Origin: Pseudomonadota bacterium
GTDB taxonomy: Bacteria; Pseudomonadota; Gammaproteobacteria; Ga0077536
Direction: 5' to 3'
NCBI GenBank assembly: GCA_016719885.1
Contig: JADJYF010000026.1
Coordinates: 248,001-312,000, forward strand
DNA: 64,000 bases
The position numbers were made by a program, and so were the translations under genes. The notes beneath the pieces are model-generated. The model was given only the letters and a program-made list of their open reading frames with translations, ran no database searches and had not been told where the DNA came from. Below are positions 34,103 through 43,593 of the stretch, piece after piece. Each line of letters starts with the position of its first letter. Within the stretch, counting starts at the first letter, position 1.

Positions 34103-35455
34103 TCACACGCTGCGTGCATAGTGCTGCAGCTCCCAATCGGTGACAGCGCTCGCGAAGCGCTGCAGCTGCCATTCGCGGCTGCGCGCATAGGCATCGACGA
34201 ACTCGGCGCCGAACAGTCGCGCGGCCGCGGCGGATGCACGCCAGGCGGCGGTGGCGCTGGCGAGATCGCGCGGAAACGGCGCGGCCGCCGGCGCCGACGG
34301 ATCGGCGCCATCGCCCAGGCAGGGCGCGGTCGGCGCGAGGCCTTGCTCGATGCCATGGCGCCCGGCCGCCAGCATCGCGCACAGCACCAGGTGCGGATGC
34401 ACGTCGGCGCCAGGCACGCGGATCTCGACGCGCGCATGCTCGGCGTCATCTTCCACCACCCGATAGGCGACGGTCTTGTTGTTGACGCCCCAGCAGTTGC
34501 GGCCAGGCGCAATGCTGTCCGGCGCGAAACGCTTGTAGGCATTGATGGTCGGCGCGCACAGCACGAACAGGCCGGGCACTTCGGCCTGCAGGCCGGCGAT
34601 GAAGGCGCGCAGCGTGGCGCTGCCATCATCGCCACCATCATCGAAAAAGACATTGCGGCCGTCGCGCCACAGGGACAGGTTGAGATGCGCGCCCGCGCTC
34701 TGCAGACCCGGCGCCAGCCTGGCCATGAAACAGGCAAGGCGCCGCTCGCGCGCGGCGAGTATCGCGGCCAGGCTGCGCGCCAGCACCGCGTTGTCGGCAA
34801 TGGCGAGACCGCCCGTCCTGGCCAGGGACATTTCCACCATGCCCTTGAATTCGTGATGCACGGTGGCTATCGGCACATCCATGGCCGCCGCCCAGCGTTC
34901 GAGTCCATGCAGGAAGTCGCTACTGCCGGCCTGGTCGACCAGGCCATACATGCGCTCGAAGGCCGGCGCGCAATGCAGCTGGGCGGCCGACTTGCGCGTG
35001 AGATCCATGGCGTTTTCATCGAGCAGGCGGAATTCGAGTTCATAGCCGCCGCGCACTTCCAGGCCCAGCGCGGCGTAGCGCGCGAGTTCGGCGCGCAGCT
35101 GCGCGCGTGGACAGTAAACGTCATGGGGCGGCTGGAAATCGCCCAGCAGCAAAAGGCCCCTGCCGCCGGCTTCGAACGGCGCGTCGCGCGCGCTGCCGAC
35201 ATCGAGGTGCAAACGACCGTCGCGATAGCCGCCCGCGGCATCCTCGAACGGGCCGATGTCTATCGGCGTGTCGGCGATGTCCTGGGCGAAGATGGTGGTG
35301 GTCATGGCCACGCCGTGACGCAGGGCCGCCGCCAGGGCGTGCGCGCTGTAATGCTTGGCGCGCAAACGCCCGTCCCAGTCGAGACAAGCGAGCGAGACAT
35401 GCGTCAGATCGCGCGCCTCGATTTCGCCGAGCAGCGCGGCAGCGTCGGCGAACAT
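34103..35455 (-). CDS. Glutamine synthetase-family gamma-glutamylamide synthetase
   Basis: 450 residues. The N-terminal beta-grasp part is present. The metal/ATP sites are GGYELEFRLLDENAMDLTRK, HHEFKGMVEMSL, AGAHLNLSLWRDGRNVFFD and, near the C-terminus, RVEIRVPGADVHPHLVLCAML. The shorter length (450 compared with ~470) and sequence resemble the gamma-glutamylpolyamine synthetase (PuuA-like) branch, not biosynthetic GlnA. Neighbouring GGT and thioesterase genes on the same strand suggest gamma-glutamyl or polyamine breakdown. A REPIN lies just upstream of the ATG. Confidence 0.83.
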   Translation of the reverse strand: MFADAAALLGEIEARDLTHVSLACLDWDGRLRAKHYSAHALAAALRHGVAMTTTIFAQDIADTPIDIGPFEDAAGGYRDGRLHLDVGSARDAPFEAGGRGLLLLGDFQPPHDVYCPRAQLRAELARYAALGLEVRGGYELEFRLLDENAMDLTRKSAAQLHCAPAFERMYGLVDQAGSSDFLHGLERWAAAMDVPIATVHHEFKGMVEMSLARTGGLAIADNAVLARSLAAILAARERRLACFMARLAPGLQSAGAHLNLSLWRDGRNVFFDDGGDDGSATLRAFIAGLQAEVPGLFVLCAPTINAYKRFAPDSIAPGRNCWGVNNKTVAYRVVEDDAEHARVEIRVPGADVHPHLVLCAMLAAGRHGIEQGLAPTAPCLGDGADPSAPAAAPFPRDLASATAAWRASAAAARLFGAEFVDAYARSREWQLQRFASAVTDWELQHYARSV

Positions 35456-35471
35456 GAATCAGGATTTCCGC

Positions 35472-35551
35472 AGGTGCGAATTCATTCGCACATTTGGGCT
35501 CGGCGCGGCCAGCGCGGCGTGCGTGTCGATGTGCGAATGAATTCGCACCTA
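35472..35551. repeat. REPIN, family 2
   Basis: Two inverted family-2 REPs, 35472-35493 and 35529-35551, with core GTGCGAATTCATTCGCAC and a 35-base spacer. It lies in the short gap between the glutamine-synthetase homologue and the FAD oxidase gene. The TAG stop of the oxidase (35549-35551) is part of the right REP. Confidence 0.9.
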
Positions 35552-36955
35552 CGGGCGCGGCAGCTCTTCGCCGTCGTATTGGAAGATCTTGTCGCGGTTG
35601 AGCAAGCCCTTGGGGTCGAGCGCATGCTTGAGTCGGCGCATCAGGGCCAGCTCCGTGTCGCTGCGCGAAATGCCAAGCCACGGCTGTTTTTCCAGACCGA
35701 TGCCGTGCTCGGCCGACACCGAGCCGCCGAGCGCGCGTAGCGGTACGTACACCGCTTCCTCGATCGCATGGCGATGCGCTTCGATGTCACCGTCCAGCGC
35801 CACCGAGAAATGCAGGTTGCCGTCGCCGAGATGGCCGTAGGCAAAGAAATGGCCGTCGAAGGGCAGCGCGTCGACGCGCGCGCGCACTTCGGCGACATAG
35901 TCGGCCATCGGCGCGGTGGTCAGGCTGACGTCGAAGAACATCACCTGGCCGAGCTTGAACAGGTGTTCGACCTCGTCACGAATGCGCCAGATGGCGGCGC
36001 TCTCGGCGCCGGACTTGGCGACCAGCGCGTCGGCCAGCAGGCCTTCGTCGTGGGCGCGCATGAGCGCCGCTTCGAACACCTCCGCTTCGCGTTCCTGGTC
36101 AGCGCCTAGACTTTCGACGATGGCGTAGAACGGATGCTCGCCGCCTATCTGGTGGGCGGCGCCGCCGACCTTGTCGCGCTGGTAGAGAAAGAAATCCGGC
36201 CACATCACTTCGTAGGCGGACAGGTTGCCGGACAGCGCGCCGTCCACGTAGGACAGGAATTTCAACACCGCGCTGAACTCGGGAAAGGCCACCAGCGCGG
36301 TGTGGCGCGCGGGCAAGGCGCTGCGCAGGCGCAACACCAGGCGCGTGACAATGCCGAGCGTGCCTTCCGAGCCGATGAACAAGTGCTTCAAGTCGTAGCC
36401 CGAATTGTTCTTCAGCATCTGATTCATCGACGACACCACGCTGCCGTCGCTCAACACCGCTTCGAGTCCGAGTACGTTGTCGCGCGTCATGCCGTAGCGG
36501 ATCACGCGCAGGCCACCGGCATTGGTCGAAACGTTGCCGCCAATCTGGCAGGAGCCCCGCGCGCCAAGATCGACCGGGAACATGAGGCCGGCCGCTTCCG
36601 CCGCTTCGTGCACCAGTTGCAGCGGCACGCCGGACTGCAAGGTCATGGTGCGGCCCAGGGTGTCGAGTTCCTCGATGCGGTTCATGCGCTCGGTGGAGAT
36701 CACCACGTCGTCGCTGCGCGTGTCGCCGGCATGCACGAGGCCGGTCAAACCGCCATGCACGACCACGTGCTGGTTGCGCGCGTGGCACAGTTTCATGACC
36801 GCCGCGACTTCCGCGGTCGAGGTCGGCCGCACGATGATCTCGGCCAGGATGGTGTCGTTGCGCCAGATGCCCGCCGCGCGCTGTGTGGCATCGCGACCCG
36901 ACAACACGTCTCCGTCGGTCAACACGCCCTTGATCGCCGCCAGCAAGTCGTTCAT
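35549..36955 (-). CDS. FAD-linked oxidase, GlcD/D-lactate dehydrogenase type
   Basis: 468 residues. The FAD_binding_4 domain (about 35-215) contains VVVHGGLTGLVHAG, MFPVDLGARGSCQIGGNVS and GSEGTLGIVTRLVLRL. The C-terminal FAD-oxidase domain has the HLGDGNLHFSVAL metal/substrate motif and the SVSAEHGIGLEK end signature. It belongs to the GlcD, D-2-hydroxyglutarate and D-lactate dehydrogenase group. The ATG at 36955 (MNDLLAAIKG) is preferred to one 54 bases upstream. The REP-derived TAG ends the frame, so the C-terminal residues DGEELPRP are set by the repeat border. Confidence 0.88.
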   Translation of the reverse strand: MNDLLAAIKGVLTDGDVLSGRDATQRAAGIWRNDTILAEIIVRPTSTAEVAAVMKLCHARNQHVVVHGGLTGLVHAGDTRSDDVVISTERMNRIEELDTLGRTMTLQSGVPLQLVHEAAEAAGLMFPVDLGARGSCQIGGNVSTNAGGLRVIRYGMTRDNVLGLEAVLSDGSVVSSMNQMLKNNSGYDLKHLFIGSEGTLGIVTRLVLRLRSALPARHTALVAFPEFSAVLKFLSYVDGALSGNLSAYEVMWPDFFLYQRDKVGGAAHQIGGEHPFYAIVESLGADQEREAEVFEAALMRAHDEGLLADALVAKSGAESAAIWRIRDEVEHLFKLGQVMFFDVSLTTAPMADYVAEVRARVDALPFDGHFFAYGHLGDGNLHFSVALDGDIEAHRHAIEEAVYVPLRALGGSVSAEHGIGLEKQPWLGISRSDTELALMRRLKHALDPKGLLNRDKIFQYDGEELPRP

Positions 36956-36972
36956 GTCGTCGCCCTTCCCGC

Positions 36973-38256
36973 TCAGGTCGATTTCGCCAGTGCCTGGTCG
37001 ATGTCCCACAGGATGTCGGACAGGGTCTCGATGCCCACCGACAAACGGATCATGTCCGGCATCACGCCGGCCGCGATCTGCTGTTCCTCGCTCATCTGGC
37101 GATGGGTGGTCGAGGCCGGATGGATGACCAGGGTCTTGGCGTCGCCGACATTGGCCAGGTGGCTCAGGAACTGCACGCTCTCGATGAAACGCGCGCCGGC
37201 CGCGACGCCGCCCTTGATGCCGAAACTCAGGATGGCGCTGGCGCCGCGCGGCGTGTATTTGCGTGCGAGGTCATGGTACTTGTCGTTCTTCAGACCCGGG
37301 TAACGCACCCACGCCACGCGCGGATGCGCGGCCAGGAACTCGGCCACCGCCAAGGCGTTGTCACAGTGACGGTCCATGCGCACCGGCAAGGTTTCCAGCC
37401 CCTGCAACAGCAGGAAGCTCGACAGCGGACTGATGGACGAGCCCATCACGCGCAGCTGTTCGAGACGCGCGCGCATGGTGTAGCCGAAATCACCGAAGGT
37501 CTCGTAGAAGCGTACGCCATGATAGCCGTCCGACGGCTCGGTCATGCCGGGAAACTTGCCGTTGTCCCACGGAAACTTGCCGGACTCGACGATCACCCCA
37601 CCGATGGTGGTGCCGTGCCCGCCGATGAACTTGGTGGCCGAATGGATGACGATGTCCGCGCCCCATTTGAACGGCTGGCACAGGTAAGGCGTCGGGAACG
37701 TGTTGTCGAGCATGAGTGGCACGCCGGCCTCGTGCGCGACCGCCGCCACCGCTTCGATATCCAGCACGTTGATCACCGGATTGCCGATGGTCTCGGCATA
37801 CACCACCTTGGTGTTGGGCTTGATGGCGGCGGCGAAGGCCTTGGGGTCATCGGCGTCGACCAGGGTCGCCTCGATGCCGAAACGTTTGAAGTTGAAATCG
37901 AGCAAGGTGTGCGTGCCGCCATACAGGGTGCGCGCCGCGACGATGTGATCGCCGGCCTCGCACAGGGTCTGCAGCGCGATCGCGGAAGCCGCCATGCCGG
38001 AACTCACGGCCAGACCGGCGCGCCCGCCTTCGAGCGCCGCCATGCGCTCCTCGAACACCGCCGTGGTCGGATTGCTGAGGCGCGTGTAGATGTTGCCGAA
38101 GGTCTGCAGGTTGAACAGGCTCGCGGCGTGCTCGGTGTCGTCGAACACGTAGGAGGTGGTCTGGTAGATGGGCGTCGCGCGCGAGCCGGTCGCCGGGTCG
38201 GGGATCTGGCCGGCATGCAGCGCCAGGGTTTCAAAACCGAATTCGTGATCTGCCAT
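36973..38256 (-). CDS. metY: O-acetylhomoserine aminocarboxypropyltransferase
   Basis: 427-residue PLP enzyme of methionine synthesis; it forms homocysteine from O-acetylhomoserine and sulfide, or methionine when methanethiol is the thiol. The PLP lysine is in SATKFIGGHG; the phosphate/cofactor site in SSGMAASAIALQTL; and the family start in FETLALHAGQIPDP. The ending PDMIRLSVGIETLSDI is typical of Cys/Met metabolism enzymes. The length fits MetY (about 425-430) rather than MetB (about 390). MtoX at 15761 releases sulfide, which MetY could assimilate. Confidence 0.93.
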   Translation of the reverse strand: MADHEFGFETLALHAGQIPDPATGSRATPIYQTTSYVFDDTEHAASLFNLQTFGNIYTRLSNPTTAVFEERMAALEGGRAGLAVSSGMAASAIALQTLCEAGDHIVAARTLYGGTHTLLDFNFKRFGIEATLVDADDPKAFAAAIKPNTKVVYAETIGNPVINVLDIEAVAAVAHEAGVPLMLDNTFPTPYLCQPFKWGADIVIHSATKFIGGHGTTIGGVIVESGKFPWDNGKFPGMTEPSDGYHGVRFYETFGDFGYTMRARLEQLRVMGSSISPLSSFLLLQGLETLPVRMDRHCDNALAVAEFLAAHPRVAWVRYPGLKNDKYHDLARKYTPRGASAILSFGIKGGVAAGARFIESVQFLSHLANVGDAKTLVIHPASTTHRQMSEEQQIAAGVMPDMIRLSVGIETLSDILWDIDQALAKST

Positions 38257-38323
38257 GGTGGTCTCTACTGGCGCTGCGCGCCATCGCATCGATGCCGCGC
38301 ACGCGCATTCATTGACGATGCGT

Positions 38324-38815
38324 CTAGTTGACGATGACCTTGGGTCGCTTGGAAGAAATCACGCGGGTGTTGACGCCCACGAAATTGAGTCCGCCCATGA
38401 GCCGCGCGTGTTCAATCTTGATGCAGCGATCCATCACCACGTCGAGACCGGCGGCACGCGCGCGTTCGGCCGCCTCCAGGTTGATGACGCCGAGCTGCAT
38501 CCACAGCACCTTGGCGCCGATGGCGATGGCGGCTTCAGCCAGCGGCGGAATGTCTTCCGAGCGACGGAAGCAGTCGACCACGTCCACCGGCTCGGGAATG
38601 TCGGCGAGGCTGGCATAGCATTTCTCGCCCAGCACTTCGTCGTAGGCGGGATTGACCGGGATGATGCGGTAGCCGTGGTGCTTGAGATACTTGGCGGCGA
38701 AGTTGCTCGGCCGATGCCAGTTCTGCGAGAGGCCGACCACGGCGATGGTGCGAGATTCGGCGAGGATACGCCGCAGGCTTGGAATGTCTGTTTCGAAATC
38801 GGCAAGGCTTGCCAC
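38324..38815 (-). CDS. CoA-binding domain protein (YccU-like)
   Basis: 163 residues from a GTG at 38815, preceded by CCGGAG at the right spacing; a longer open frame begins with Arg-rich sequence. The Rossmann-type CoA-binding fold shows TIAVVGLSQNWHRPSN, RIIPVNPAYDEVLGEKCYASL and MQLGVINLEAAERARAAGL. Small stand-alone CoA-binding proteins of this type are widespread and have no settled role. The second-last strand carries the MDRCIKIEH stretch that is usual in the family. Confidence 0.85.
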   Translation of the reverse strand: MASLADFETDIPSLRRILAESRTIAVVGLSQNWHRPSNFAAKYLKHHGYRIIPVNPAYDEVLGEKCYASLADIPEPVDVVDCFRRSEDIPPLAEAAIAIGAKVLWMQLGVINLEAAERARAAGLDVVMDRCIKIEHARLMGGLNFVGVNTRVISSKRPKVIVN

Positions 38816-38949
38816 TGTCGTTCTCCGGCGCAGGAAGCGCGTCGCGTCCTGCCTCGCAACGATGACAGGGATGCGCCGACGCGCGTGAGGCGGAACGATA
38901 GCAGAAGCATTCCCGCGCGGCACCCGTGCCCGGGGCCGCGCGCGACGCC

Positions 38950-40722
38950 CTACAGCAGCGCTGTATCGAGTTCGGCCACCGCCGCGGAGCCATGCACGAT
39001 GATGTCGGCCAGCGCGCCGGCCTGGGGCAGGATCTGCGCGGCATAGAAACCGGCCGAGGCGAGCTTGGCGCGATAGAAATCGTCACCACTGGCGAGCTGC
39101 GACGCGCTGCGCGCGGCGGCTTCGGCCATCATCCAGCCGCCGCACACCAGCCCCGCCAGCTGCAAATAGGAGACCGCCGCCGAGGCCGGCAGGCGCGGAT
39201 CGGAAGCGGCGCCGCACAGCCAGCCCACCACCACCTCGAGATGATCGACCGCGACCGCCAGTGCGTCGCGCACCTTGGCCGCCGTGCCATCGAGTTGCTG
39301 CATGTTGGCCACCGTGGCGCGCATGTCGGCAATCAGCTCACGCATGGCATGACCGCTGTCGCGCAAGGTCTTGCGACCGACCAGGTCACCGGCCTGGATG
39401 CCGGTGGTGCCCTCGTAGATCGGCGCTATGCGCGCATCGCGGAAGAACTGCGCGGCGCCGGTCTCTTCGATGTATCCCATGCCGCCGTGCACCTGCACGC
39501 CCAGCGAGGCGAGCTCGGCGCCGGTCTCGGTGCACCAGGCCTTGACGATCGGCGTCAGCAGGTCGCCGCGGCGACTCGCACGCGCACGACGCTCGGCATC
39601 GGCATCGAGCTCGGCGGTGTCGTACTCGAGCGCGCACACGTAGGACAGCGCACGCATCGCTTCGATCTGGCACTTCATGCTCATGAGCATGCGCTTGACG
39701 TCGGGGTGTTCGATGATGGTCGCGCGCGGACCGGCGCCCGGCACCTGGCCCTGTACGCGCTCGCGGGCATGCTGCAAGGCCTTCTGATAGGCGCGCTCGG
39801 CAATCGCCACGCCCTCGCGACCGACCGCATGGCGAGCCGCGTTCATCATGGTGAACATGTGCATGAGGCCCTTGTTCAGCTCACCCACCAGGTAGCCGAC
39901 CGCGCCGCCATTGTCACCGTAGGACATCACCGCCGTCGGGCTGCCGTGGATGCCGAGCTTGTGTTCGATCGACACGCAGCGCAGGTCGTTGCGCCGCCCC
40001 AGCGTGCCATCGGCATTGACCAGGAACTTCGGCACCGCGAACAGGGAAATGCCGCGCGTGCCCTCGGGCGCGTCGGGCAGGCGCGCCAGCACCAGGTGCA
40101 CGATGTTGTCGGTCATGTCGTGCTCACCGTAGGTGATGAAGATCTTCTGACCGCTGATGAGGTAGTGATCGCCGTTCGGCACCGCGCGCGAGCGCACCGC
40201 GCTGAGATCGGAGCCGGCCTGCGGCTCGGTGAGATTCATGGTGCCGGTCCAGGTGCCGGAAACCAGCTTGGCGAGGTAGGTCGCACGCAGGTTGTCGTCG
40301 CCGTGCTGCTCGACCGCTTCGATGGCGCCGCCGGTCAGCATCGGGCACAGACCGAAAGCCATGTTGGCGCTGTCCCACATTTCGCCGACCGCGGTCGCCA
40401 CCACCTTGGGCAGACCTTGGCCACCGAATTCCGGATTCATCGCCAGGCCGTTCCAGCCACCATCACAGAACGCCTGGTAGGCCTCGCGCCAGCCGGGCGG
40501 GGTGTGGACGACGTCGCCCTCGAGCCGGCATCCGACCGTATCGCCGACCCGGTTGAGCGGCGACAGCACCTCGCTGGCGAGTTTGGCGGCCTCTTCCAGC
40601 ACCGCATCGCTCAAATCGGCGCTCACTTCGTCGAACCCCGCCAACTGCTGCATGCGCGCCATGCCGATCAGCTCGTTGATCACGAACTGCATATCGCGCA
40701 GCGGCGCTGTGTACTCGGCCAT
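38950..40722 (-). CDS. Acyl-CoA dehydrogenase, DmdC-like
   Basis: 590-residue FAD enzyme, longer than standard acyl-CoA dehydrogenases (about 380) because of an extra C-terminal domain. Signature motifs: TGTMNLTEPQAGSDLSAVRS (FAD and substrate), ISGQKIFITYGEHDM, and the C-terminal VHGGMGYIEETGAAQFFRD. The opening EYTAPLRDMQFVINEL and the length match the 3-methylmercaptopropionyl-CoA dehydrogenase (DmdC) family, which acts in DMSP demethylation upstream of methanethiol release. Relatives of unknown substrate share the same layout, so DmdC activity is inferred only. Confidence 0.85.
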   Translation of the reverse strand: MAEYTAPLRDMQFVINELIGMARMQQLAGFDEVSADLSDAVLEEAAKLASEVLSPLNRVGDTVGCRLEGDVVHTPPGWREAYQAFCDGGWNGLAMNPEFGGQGLPKVVATAVGEMWDSANMAFGLCPMLTGGAIEAVEQHGDDNLRATYLAKLVSGTWTGTMNLTEPQAGSDLSAVRSRAVPNGDHYLISGQKIFITYGEHDMTDNIVHLVLARLPDAPEGTRGISLFAVPKFLVNADGTLGRRNDLRCVSIEHKLGIHGSPTAVMSYGDNGGAVGYLVGELNKGLMHMFTMMNAARHAVGREGVAIAERAYQKALQHARERVQGQVPGAGPRATIIEHPDVKRMLMSMKCQIEAMRALSYVCALEYDTAELDADAERRARASRRGDLLTPIVKAWCTETGAELASLGVQVHGGMGYIEETGAAQFFRDARIAPIYEGTTGIQAGDLVGRKTLRDSGHAMRELIADMRATVANMQQLDGTAAKVRDALAVAVDHLEVVVGWLCGAASDPRLPASAAVSYLQLAGLVCGGWMMAEAAARSASQLASGDDFYRAKLASAGFYAAQILPQAGALADIIVHGSAAVAELDTALL

Positions 40723-40989
40723 CTCTGGTCTCCGGATTGATTCGTTATTCTGATCCTGGGCGGACCATCGGCCCGTTCAGTGCACGCGCGGCGCGCCGTC
40801 CCTGCTGCCCTCTTACCTCGAAGGCGCGCCGTCGGGCCGCGGCCGCTTCCCCATCACGCAAAACTCGGCACGAGGCCGAGTTCTGATCATCGTCAACAGT
40901 GCTATTGCGTCAAGCGCGGCGCGCCCTTGAGCGCCCACCGGGGATGGCGGGCGCGCTCGCCGCGCCGCGGTCTCGCCGCGACGTGGCGC

Positions 40990-43056
40990 TCAGGCCATGG
41001 CCAGGACCGGGATCGGTCCGAGATCTATCGGCCCTTCGGTGATGACTTCCACCTGGCGCGTCGGCAGACCCTGGCGCGCCCGTGCATAGGTCGCCAGCGC
41101 CCACACCGGAAAGTAGCGGGCATAGCCGTGATAGCGCAGGTAGAACACCTTGGCGAAACCGGTGCCGGTGTACTCCTCTTCGTCCCACTCGCCCGCCGCG
41201 TTCTGGGTACGCACCAGGTAATCGACACCACGCTGCACATGGGGCGTGCCGGCCGCGCCAACCGCCATCAGGCCGAGCAAGGCCCACGCAGTCTGCGACG
41301 GCGTGCTGATGCCGTGCCCGGTCAGCGCCGGATCGTCGTAAGTATTGCAGCTTTCGCCCCAGCCGCCGTCTTCGTTCTGATGGTCCTGCAGCCACTGCAC
41401 GGCCTTGCGCACGTAGGGCTTGGCGACGTCTTCGCTGATCGCGCCGAGTGCCGCCAGCACGCTCCAGGTGCCGTAGATGTAATTCACGCCCCAGCGACCG
41501 TACCAGGAACCGTCCTCTTCCTGGTCTTCCACCAGGAACTTGAGGGCGCGCTGCACAGGCGGGAAGCTGGCGTCATGGCCCAGCATCGCCAGCAATTCGA
41601 CGCAGCGCGCGGTCAGATCCGCGGTGCCCGGATCGACCAGCGCGCCGTGATCGGCGAACGGGATCTTGTTCAGGTATTCATTATTGTTGCCAATGTCGAA
41701 CGCGCCCCAGCTGCCATCGGGATTCTGCATGCCGAGCAGCCAGTTCAGTGCCTGGTTGAGACGCTTGCGCTTGTGCTGCTTGTCGTGCGCGCCGGCGCGC
41801 AGCAGCGACATCAGCACCATGCCGGTGTCGTCGACGTCCGGGTACTTGTCGTTCTCGTACTGGAACGCCCAACCGCCGGATTCGAGGCCCGGCGCGCGAT
41901 CGGCCCAGTCACCCATCACGAAAATCTGGTGATCGAACAACCACTCGACCGCCTGCTGCACGGCCGGATGATCGCTCTGGGCACCGGCTTCGGTGAGCGC
42001 GCTCAGGGACAGGCAGGTGTCCCAGATCGGCGACACGCAGGGCTGTACGTAGGTCTCGTTCTCGCTATCCAGCACCAGGTCTTCGATGGCCTGCACGGTA
42101 CGCACGAAGTCGGCGTCATCTTCGGGCGCGCCGAGGATGCGCAGCGCCATCGCGGCATTGGCCATGGCCGGGTAGATGGCGCCGATGCCGCCCTTGCCCT
42201 TGGTGTGGTCGCGCATCCAGTTCTCGGCGAGCTTGAGCGCCCGTCCGCGGATCGCGTTTGGAATGAGCGGCTCGAACACCTTGATGGTGCGGTCGAGCAG
42301 GATGAAGAAGCTCTTGAGCGGGCTGCGAATGTCGAAACTGTCGAGGTTGCGCAGCTTCATCGGCGCCGAATGGAACAGTTCGGCGATACCGAGTTCGGCA
42401 TCGACATGCACCACCGGCCGCTTGGCGAACAGGATCAGCAGCGGCACGATCACGCACCGCGACCAGTAGGACACCTTGCTGAGGTTGAAGAACCACCAGC
42501 GCGGCAGGAACATGATTTCGACCGGCATGGCCGGCACCGTGCGCCACGGCAATTGCCCGAACACCGCCAGCGCGATGCGGGTGAAAACGTTGACCTTCTC
42601 GGCGCCGCCGTTGGCCAGAACCCAGGCACGCGCGCGCACCATGAACGGTGCGTCCGGCGACTGCCCCATCATCTTGAGCGCGAAATAGGCCTTGACCGTG
42701 GCGCTCATGTCGCCCGGGCCGCCGTGGTACAGCGACCAACTGCCGTTGCGATTCTGGCGACGGCGCAGGTAACGGGTGATGCCCTCTTCACGTTCCTTGT
42801 TGGAGCGGCCGAGGAAATGCTGGAGAAGAATGTATTCCGAGGGGATGGTGGCATCGGCCTCGAGGTCGAAACGCCAGTGGCCGTCGTTGGCCTGGCGTCC
42901 GAGCAAAGCCTGCGAGGCGCGGTTGAGACAATCCTGGACAGCGTCCACGGCGCGCTCGAGCGGCTGCACGGCGCGTTCACGCCACAGCCCGGGTTGCACT
43001 TCAACACCGTGTTCGGTGACTACTCGCGAATAAGCTTTTTGTCGTTCTTCGATCAT
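40990..43056 (-). CDS. shc: Squalene-hopene cyclase
   Basis: 688 residues from the ATG at 43056 (MIEERQKAYS). It cyclises squalene to hopene for hopanoid synthesis on the inner membrane. The catalytic acid motif DVDDTG is present (canonical DxDD). Several QW repeats are visible (QANDGHWRF, QNRNGSWSL, QNPDGSWGAFD, QNEDGGWGES). The upstream open reading to 43215 is not needed. No other hpn gene is in the window, though the MMPL protein at 13349 may be a hopanoid exporter. Confidence 0.95.
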   Translation of the reverse strand: MIEERQKAYSRVVTEHGVEVQPGLWRERAVQPLERAVDAVQDCLNRASQALLGRQANDGHWRFDLEADATIPSEYILLQHFLGRSNKEREEGITRYLRRRQNRNGSWSLYHGGPGDMSATVKAYFALKMMGQSPDAPFMVRARAWVLANGGAEKVNVFTRIALAVFGQLPWRTVPAMPVEIMFLPRWWFFNLSKVSYWSRCVIVPLLILFAKRPVVHVDAELGIAELFHSAPMKLRNLDSFDIRSPLKSFFILLDRTIKVFEPLIPNAIRGRALKLAENWMRDHTKGKGGIGAIYPAMANAAMALRILGAPEDDADFVRTVQAIEDLVLDSENETYVQPCVSPIWDTCLSLSALTEAGAQSDHPAVQQAVEWLFDHQIFVMGDWADRAPGLESGGWAFQYENDKYPDVDDTGMVLMSLLRAGAHDKQHKRKRLNQALNWLLGMQNPDGSWGAFDIGNNNEYLNKIPFADHGALVDPGTADLTARCVELLAMLGHDASFPPVQRALKFLVEDQEEDGSWYGRWGVNYIYGTWSVLAALGAISEDVAKPYVRKAVQWLQDHQNEDGGWGESCNTYDDPALTGHGISTPSQTAWALLGLMAVGAAGTPHVQRGVDYLVRTQNAAGEWDEEEYTGTGFAKVFYLRYHGYARYFPVWALATYARARQGLPTRQVEVITEGPIDLGPIPVLAMA

Positions 43057-43593
43057 TTTCCGATGAGTCCAGCCGGCGCGCTCCCTGACGGGCGCGCTCA
43101 ATTGTTTCCTGCGTATGGCGACAGGCCGCGCGGCAAACGCCGTGCACACATCGCGTCGGTGCGCTGAAGACCGCGCCTCGCATGCGCGAAATGCTGTTCT
43201 GCAGCATTCCACCATGCATGGCCGTGTCTGTCGACTACCGACAGCCTAAAAGGCCAAACATTCCAGTACTTGGTGCGCAAACATATGACCTGACGCAAGC
43301 CACGCGTCGCTGCTGGTCTATCGTTCTCGCCAAAAGTCCGTGGAAGTTGTGCCCCGCTGGCGATGCCTCGCCTGTCGCTGTATCAACGCGGGTCGTCCGG
43401 GCCAGAAAACCTTGATGCGCGTTCTTCATTTGGCCTGCGACGCTGACGCGGGCTAGGCCGTCGTTGTTTTATTAATACGCGGATAATCCCCGATCCGGGG
43501 CGTCGATGCAAGGTTTTACGCGTAAAATCAGACAGATCCCACGCGCCTTTGCGGCACAAATGCAACAAGCGGGCGGCGCACCGGCCGCGACAC
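43057..43593. other. Intergenic region upstream of shc, no gene found
   Basis: 537 bases between the REC-GGDEF-EAL gene stop and the shc start, with no supported gene. It holds a perfect 14-base palindrome TTTTACGCGTAAAA at 43514-43527 and a smaller GC stem, CCCC-GATC-CGGGG, at 43488-43500. Either could be an operator or part of a terminator for the upstream minus-strand gene. I cannot assign promoter boxes. Confidence 0.5.
43514..43527. promoter_or_regulatory. Perfect 14-base palindrome
   Basis: TTTTACGCGTAAAA, self-complementary, 67 bases after the GGDEF-EAL stop and about 460 bases before shc. Possibly a regulator-binding site; the protein that would bind is unknown. Confidence 0.4.
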
